Shown: piece after piece, positions 14,363 through 17,534 of the stretch
Layout of the letters: every line of letters begins with the position of its first letter
Position numbering within the stretch: the first letter of the stretch is position 1
NCBI GenBank assembly: GCA_035604685.1
Contig: DATNIB010000010.1
Coordinates: 1 to 17,534, forward strand
Direction of reading: 5' to 3'
DNA from: DATNIB01 sp035604685
GTDB taxonomy: Bacteria; Actinomycetota; Acidimicrobiia; Acidimicrobiales; RAAP-2
DNA length: 17,534 nucleotides
Notes under the pieces: generated by a model
The model's database searches: none
Told to the model about the DNA's origin: nothing
The model's input: only the letters and a program-made list of their open reading frames with translations
Made by a program: the position numbers and the translations under genes

Positions 14363-15055
14363 ATGTCGATCCCCGCCTCGGGGTCCGCTGCGCCCCGGAC
14401 CAGGGCCGACGCGCCGGACGTCCCCCTCCAGCAAGAGCAGCGCCAGATGGCGCGCAGCCGCATCGAGCGCGCCGCCTGGAGCGTGCTGGCCGACCGCGGC
14501 CTCATCGCCACGGTCGAGGAGGTGGCCCGCGAGGCGAACGTCAGCATCCGCACGGTCTTCCGTCACTACGGCACCCGCGACCACATGATCGCCTCGGCGC
14601 TCCGCGCGCAGCTCCACCGCTACGGGGACTCCCTCCCGGTGCCCGAGCCCGATGCGGTGCTGGAGGTCTGGCTGCCGGCGCTGCTGGTCCAGATGCATCG
14701 GCTGAACGCCGAGATGGGCCGCGCCTACTGGGAGCTGGCCTCCCTCGGCGACACCCTGTCCGGCGAGCTGGCCGAGGTGGCGGCCGAACGCTACGTCGGC
14801 CGCAAGCGGCTGGTCTCCGCCGTGACGAAGGGGGCCTGGGATCTGGCCGGCGGCCGTGGCCGCTACCCGCGTTGGCTCCTCGACGCCTTCGCCGTGCACC
14901 TGAGCGCGTTCGCCACGCGCTCGCTCGTCACGGACTTTGGCCGCAGCGTGGACGAGGTCTCCGCCATGTCGGCCCAGGTGCTCCTCATGGCGGTCCGCGC
15001 CGCGGCCGACCCGGTCACGCTCAGCCTGCTGTCACCAACCGGGGAGTTGAATTGA
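14363..15055 (+). CDS. TetR family transcriptional regulator
   Basis: 230 residues. After a disordered N-terminal tail of about 30 residues, a TetR-type helix-turn-helix domain spans about 32-80 (RIERAAWSVLADRGL, VEEVAREANVSIRTVFRHYGTRDHMI). The rest is an all-helical ligand and dimer domain. It most likely binds the palindromes in the 190-nt divergent region and controls both itself and the five-gene CoA operon; an acyl-CoA or pathway intermediate is the expected inducer by analogy. ATG 14363 is chosen because TAACGT lies 7 nt upstream. GTG at 14354 is in frame but overlaps that -10. Confidence 0.9.
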   Translation: MSIPASGSAAPRTRADAPDVPLQQEQRQMARSRIERAAWSVLADRGLIATVEEVAREANVSIRTVFRHYGTRDHMIASALRAQLHRYGDSLPVPEPDAVLEVWLPALLVQMHRLNAEMGRAYWELASLGDTLSGELAEVAAERYVGRKRLVSAVTKGAWDLAGGRGRYPRWLLDAFAVHLSAFATRSLVTDFGRSVDEVSAMSAQVLLMAVRAAADPVTLSLLSPTGELN

Positions 15056-15073
15056 GGCCCGTCCACCGCCCGC

Positions 15074-15079
15074 TACGAT
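15074..15079 (+). promoter_or_regulatory. -10 element before the erm region
   Basis: TACGAT is followed by 7 nt (CCCGGCC) and ATG 15087. TTGAGG at 15052-15057, 16 nt upstream, could be the -35. The spacing is identical to the TetR and PhyH starts, so the mRNA probably begins at the A of ATG 15087. Confidence 0.5.
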
Positions 15080-15086
15080 CCCGGCC

Positions 15087-15161
15087 ATGACGGTCTGCAC
15101 GATGAGCATCCTCCGTGGCCGCGCCCGACGCGGTGCGGTGGGGGTGGCACCGACTCAGTAG
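15087..15161 (+). CDS. Putative leaderless leader peptide overlapping the erm start
   Basis: The ATG at 15087, exactly 7 nt after TACGAT, opens a 24-codon frame beginning MTVCTMSILRGRARRG and ending TAG at 15159-15161. It overlaps the methyltransferase start (GTG 15115) in another frame. It contains Arg-x-Arg motifs (R10-G-R12, R12-A-R14) of the +x+ kind that cause macrolide-dependent stalling in some Erm leader peptides. Against a classical attenuator, a ribosome stalled there would cover the erm start rather than free it, and the overlap could be chance. It was found by reading the sequence; expression is not proven. Confidence 0.3.
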   Translation: MTVCTMSILRGRARRGAVGVAPTQ

Positions 15162-15672
15162 GCAGTGGGCGACCCGACTGGTCACGATGGCCGGGGTGGC
15201 GCCGGGAGAGCTGATCCTCGACGTCGGCGCCGGGCAGGGAGCGATCACCGCGGCGCTGCTCGCCCGACGGGCGCGAGTGGTCGCCGTCGAGCTGCATCCG
15301 GGCCGGGCGGCGAGCCTGCGGGAACGGTTCTCAGGGCAGCCGGTGGTGGTCGTCCAGGCCGACGCCCGCGACCTGTGGCTGCCGCGCCGGAGCTTCGGCG
15401 TGGTCGCCAACCCCCCGTTTTCGGCGCTCACCCAGCTCATGCGGCGCCTGACTGCGCCGGGCAGCCGCCTGGAGCACGCCAGTCTGCTGGTGCCGTTGCA
15501 CGTCGCCACCCGCTGGAGTGGGGGGGACGTCCCAGGTTCGGCGCGTCGGCGGGCCACGTTCGACCTGTTCGTCGGCGCCCGGATACCGTCCGGCGCGTTC
15601 TCGCCCCGCGCCGTCCAGGACATCGCAGTGCTCGAGATCAGGCGTCGCCCACCGTGGGGTCCGCGCCGCTGA
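15115..15672 (+). CDS. Erm-type 23S rRNA adenine N6-methyltransferase, short form
   Basis: 185 residues. SAM-binding motif I is ILDVGAGQGAIT (34-45). It is followed by VAVEL (Glu59), an acidic Asp83 (QADARD) and the catalytic NPPF (99-102), the N-P/I-P-F/Y signature of KsgA/Erm N6-adenine methyltransferases. The opening RWGWHRLSRQWA is characteristic of actinobacterial Erm proteins. The expected reaction is methylation of A2058 or a neighbour in 23S rRNA, giving macrolide/lincosamide/streptogramin B tolerance. It lacks most of the helical C-terminal domain of 240-300-residue Erm proteins, as does the short mycobacterial Erm(37). GTG 15115 is chosen to keep the conserved N-terminus; there is no Shine-Dalgarno sequence. 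The leader ORF overlaps its start. Confidence 0.85.
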   Translation: MAAPDAVRWGWHRLSRQWATRLVTMAGVAPGELILDVGAGQGAITAALLARRARVVAVELHPGRAASLRERFSGQPVVVVQADARDLWLPRRSFGVVANPPFSALTQLMRRLTAPGSRLEHASLLVPLHVATRWSGGDVPGSARRRATFDLFVGARIPSGAFSPRAVQDIAVLEIRRRPPWGPRR

Positions 15673-15697
15673 TACAGCCCACTGCCATGCTGCCTGC

Positions 15698-16501
15698 GTG
15701 GCACGGAGACGCCGCGTGGTGGGCGCCAATCAGCTCTCGCTGTTCGTTCCCGAGGAGACGGCGTGGCTGCCGTGGCCCCGGGGCGAGCTGCTCGGTTTCG
15801 ACCTCGAGACGACCGGGGTGGACCGGTTCAGCGACGTCCCGGTGTCCTTCGCGCTCACCGTCTGGCAGGACGGGATCGCCCTGGGCGCCACGACACACCT
15901 GATCGACCCCGGACGCGAGATCCCAGAGGGCGCGTCGGCGATCCACGGCATCACGACCGAGCGCGCCCGCGCGGAGGGGTGGCCGCTCGGACACGCAGTC
16001 GAGCTCATCGCCGATCGGCTGGTCGACGCCAGCCGCCGCGGCGTGCCGGTGACCGGGATCAAGCTGGACTACGACCTCACGATGCTCGACATGCAGTGCC
16101 GTGCCCTCGACGGCCGCGGCCTCGCTGAGCGCGGCTGGACAGGCCCGGTCCTCGACGCCCTCGTCCTCGACCGCCGGCTCGACCGCTACCGCCGCGGCCG
16201 CCGCACTCTCGGCCACCTCTGCGTGCACTACGGGGTGGAGATGGCCCAGGCCCACGACGCCCTGGCCGACGCCGAGGCGTCCATCGGCGTGCTGCTCGCC
16301 ATGAGCCGACGGTTCCCCGAGCTCTTCGGGGCCGACCCAGGTGACCTCTTCGGGGCCCAGGTTGGGTGGCACCGGGAGTGGACCGTCTCCTACGACGCGT
16401 GGCGCCGTCAGGACGGCCAGTCGCCCCTCGATCCGCGCGAGTCGATCTGGCCGGTGGCGCCCGAGGTGCTGGACACCACCGATGAGGCGGGCGCCGCCTG
16501 A
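15698..16501 (+). CDS. DEDDh-family 3'-5' exonuclease
   Basis: 267 residues from GTG 15698; GTG at 15716 or 15719 is also possible. Exo I is FDLETTG with Asp35 and Glu37. Exo II is KLDYDLTML with Asp126. Exo III is AHDALADAEA with His186 and Asp191. These are the five metal-binding and catalytic residues of the DnaQ/epsilon-like DEDDh class. AIHGIT (81-86) is the usual substrate-side motif. As a stand-alone protein it would trim single-stranded DNA or RNA 3' ends; a link to polymerase III cannot be shown. A CATGCT 6 nt before the GTG hints at a leaderless start. The gene begins 25 nt after the methyltransferase stop, so read-through is likely. Confidence 0.88.
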   Translation: MARRRRVVGANQLSLFVPEETAWLPWPRGELLGFDLETTGVDRFSDVPVSFALTVWQDGIALGATTHLIDPGREIPEGASAIHGITTERARAEGWPLGHAVELIADRLVDASRRGVPVTGIKLDYDLTMLDMQCRALDGRGLAERGWTGPVLDALVLDRRLDRYRRGRRTLGHLCVHYGVEMAQAHDALADAEASIGVLLAMSRRFPELFGADPGDLFGAQVGWHREWTVSYDAWRRQDGQSPLDPRESIWPVAPEVLDTTDEAGAA

Positions 16502-16513
16502 TCGGGCGGCGCC
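16490..16513. terminator. Hairpin holding the exonuclease stop codon in its loop
   Basis: GGCGCCGCC (16490-16498) and GGCGGCGCC (16505-16513) form a perfect 9-bp stem with the loop TGATCG, in which TGA is the exonuclease stop. It stands 10 nt before the stop of the convergent PhyH gene and probably ends transcription from both sides. Confidence 0.55.
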
Positions 16514-16523
16514 GTGGGCAGCC

Positions 16524-17360
16524 CTAGCTCTGCGGCGCCTCGGCCTTGAGGGCGTCCCAAACGAGATCGGCGCTGTCGTCGCTGCCGAAGACGACGGAGG
16601 CAGGGTGCTGCTTGTCGATGTGGCCGACCAGCCCGTTGTAGACCGAGTAGCCGACCAACTCCTGCAGCCGGCGCGGGAACCGCCGGGCGGTGGCGATCGG
16701 GATCCCGAGCTGCTGGTTCTCCTGCTGGCGGATGTAGCCGGCGCAGTAGTTCATGGCGATGCCCACCCGGCGCTCGTTGGTGTGGTTGGCGCCGCCGCCG
16801 TGCCAGAGGCTGCCCACCCACACGAGCACGCTGCCCTTGGACATCTCGGCCGGGATCGACTCGTAGGTGGTGCCGAGGTCGGGCAGATCGGTGGATAGGT
16901 GCGTGCCGGGCACCAGGCGGGTCGCGCCGTTCTGGTCGGTGAAGTCGGTGATGGCCCACATGGTGTTGCAGACGATCGGGGGGTGGGGCCGCGGGAGGGG
17001 GATCAGCTGGTCGTCTGCGTGGAGCATCTGCGCCGACTCGTCGGGGCCGATGGCGATGGAGGACAGCGAGGAGATGAGGAGCCCGGGGTCGAGCACCTGC
17101 TCGACGACCGGCAGCACGTTGGGGTGGACCGGGATCTGCTCGTAGAGATCCCCGTGGACCAAGAGGTTGTAGATCCGGACGGTCTTCAGCCCCTCGAACA
17201 GGTTGTCGGCCGGCACGATGCCGAGGTCGCGCTCGAGCCGGAGCAGGTCCTCGGCGATGGCGTCCACCAGGTCTTCCTCGATGACGCCTTCGAGCACCGC
17301 GTAGCCGGACTCGGCGACCTGCGCCACGTGGTCAGCGATCGTCTGGGCCGACATCGTCAT
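16524..17360 (-). CDS. Phytanoyl-CoA dioxygenase (PhyH) family protein
   Basis: 278 residues. The Fe(II)/2-oxoglutarate site is complete: the HxD pair His114 and Asp116 (MLHADDQ), the distal His187 (LWHGGGANHT) and Arg198 for 2-oxoglutarate (NERRVG). NGATRLVPGTHL (144-155) is the usual PhyH strand. Members hydroxylate unactivated carbons; the substrate is open and many bacterial members do not act on phytanoyl-CoA. ATG 17360 is chosen because TAGCAT lies exactly 7 nt upstream on the minus strand, as in other leaderless starts here. ATG 17354 is an alternative. It is a single-gene unit, divergent from the tRNA and convergent with the exonuclease. Confidence 0.92.
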   Translation of the reverse strand: MTMSAQTIADHVAQVAESGYAVLEGVIEEDLVDAIAEDLLRLERDLGIVPADNLFEGLKTVRIYNLLVHGDLYEQIPVHPNVLPVVEQVLDPGLLISSLSSIAIGPDESAQMLHADDQLIPLPRPHPPIVCNTMWAITDFTDQNGATRLVPGTHLSTDLPDLGTTYESIPAEMSKGSVLVWVGSLWHGGGANHTNERRVGIAMNYCAGYIRQQENQQLGIPIATARRFPRRLQELVGYSVYNGLVGHIDKQHPASVVFGSDDSADLVWDALKAEAPQS

Positions 17361-17367
17361 GCGAGGA

Positions 17368-17373
17368 ATGCTA
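17368..17373 (-). promoter_or_regulatory. PhyH -10 element, leaderless
   Basis: On the minus strand TAGCAT is followed by TCCTCGC (7 nt) and ATG 17360, with no Shine-Dalgarno sequence. This is the same geometry as the TetR and erm-leader starts. Confidence 0.55.
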
Positions 17374-17412
17374 CGACCGCCGGCGGCACCCTGCTCGGGC
17401 GCGTCTTCGGCT

Positions 17413-17450
17413 CCTATCACCGAGGGGAGCGAAGTGAGCCCGGTGGTAGG
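17413..17450. repeat. Inverted repeat upstream of the tRNA
   Basis: CCTATCACCG (17413-17422) pairs with CGGTGGTAGG (17441-17450) over 10 bp with one G-T pair and an 18-nt loop. The right arm runs into TAGGGT (17447-17452), a probable -10 of the tRNA gene that ends 7 nt before its first base. It may be a regulatory site or a terminator-like fold. Confidence 0.4.
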
Positions 17451-17459
17451 GTCGCGCCG

Positions 17460-17534
17460 GGGCCGTTAGCGCAGTCTGGTAGCGCACTTGCATGACGCGC
17501 AAGGGGTCACAGGTTCAAGTCCTGTACGGCCCAC
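17460..17534 (+). tRNA. tRNA-Val (anticodon GAC)
   Basis: A full cloverleaf can be drawn. The acceptor stem GGGCCGT (17460-17466) pairs with ACGGCCC (17526-17532) and the discriminator is A17533. The D stem GCGC (469-472) pairs with GCGC (482-485) around AGTCTGGTA. The anticodon stem CTTGC/GCAAG holds the loop ATGACGC with anticodon GAC (17494-17496). The T stem ACAGG/CCTGT holds the loop TTCAAGT. All stems are perfect. The window ends at the first base of what may be the CCA end. GAC reads Val codons GUC/GUU. Confidence 0.93.

Noticed and set aside
12995..14899. Upstream extension of the DUF35 frame to a 775-residue protein
   Set aside because: The extension is the out-of-frame shadow of the thiolase and TetR genes. 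The ATG at 12994 with its own ribosome site and 4-nt overlap explains the start.
1..17534. CRISPR array, insertion sequence or prophage genes
   Set aside because: I saw no regularly spaced direct repeats, transposase, integrase or phage structural gene on either strand.

Overview
The window is high-GC, gene-dense DNA, about 70% GC or more over most of its length. It looks like an actinobacterium, perhaps an Acidimicrobiia-type lineage. The support is the F420/LLM-type oxidoreductase, the FadE-style acyl-CoA dehydrogenase, the thiolase/DUF35 pair, GTG starts, and several starts preceded by TANNNT and 7 nt (leaderless mRNA pattern). The lineage is an inference; no taxonomic marker is present apart from one tRNA.

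Layout. (1) 1-2677: 3' part of a fused branched-chain amino acid-type ABC transporter (LivH-LivM-LivG in one chain), clearly lower in GC than the rest. (2) 2678-4111: a tiny zinc-finger-like protein on the minus strand, then a secreted protein with two neocarzinostatin-like domains and a terminator hairpin. (3) 4112-6659: an LLM-class F420-type oxidoreductase and a COG4705-type membrane protein on plus, meeting an alpha/beta hydrolase on minus with overlapping stop codons. (4) 6744-8979: a DUF899 thioredoxin-fold protein on minus, and a divergent pair of SDR oxidoreductase and P-loop kinase on plus, closed by a terminator hairpin. (5) 9007-14172, minus: a tightly coupled five-gene operon in the order thiolase-like protein, DUF35 Zn-ribbon/OB partner, acyl-CoA dehydrogenase, hydroxyacyl-CoA-dehydrogenase-type SDR, LLM flavin-dependent oxidoreductase. 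(6) 14363-15055, plus: a divergent TetR regulator. (7) 15087-16501: a short Erm-type 23S rRNA methyltransferase overlapped by a putative leaderless leader ORF, then a DEDDh 3'-5' exonuclease. (8) 16524-17360, minus: a phytanoyl-CoA dioxygenase-family protein. (9) A tRNA-Val(GAC) runs into the right edge.

How it fits together. The five-gene operon reads as a CoA-thioester degradation module: dehydrogenation, hydroxyacyl oxidation, and C-C cleavage by a thiolase-fold enzyme that has lost its catalytic cysteines and travels with a DUF35 protein, as steroid side-chain aldolases do. An LLM oxygenase/oxidoreductase is added. The divergent TetR probably controls it: the shared intergenic region holds two palindromes. 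One of them (CCCAACAAGGTCGGG, 14329-14343) recurs in reverse orientation with 13 of 15 identical bases over the -10 of the SDR/kinase pair at 7578-7592, linking that pair to the same regulon. The most unusual local structure is the erm start. A TANNNT-N7-ATG leaderless start opens a 24-codon peptide with Arg-X-Arg motifs that overlaps the methyltransferase start in another frame.
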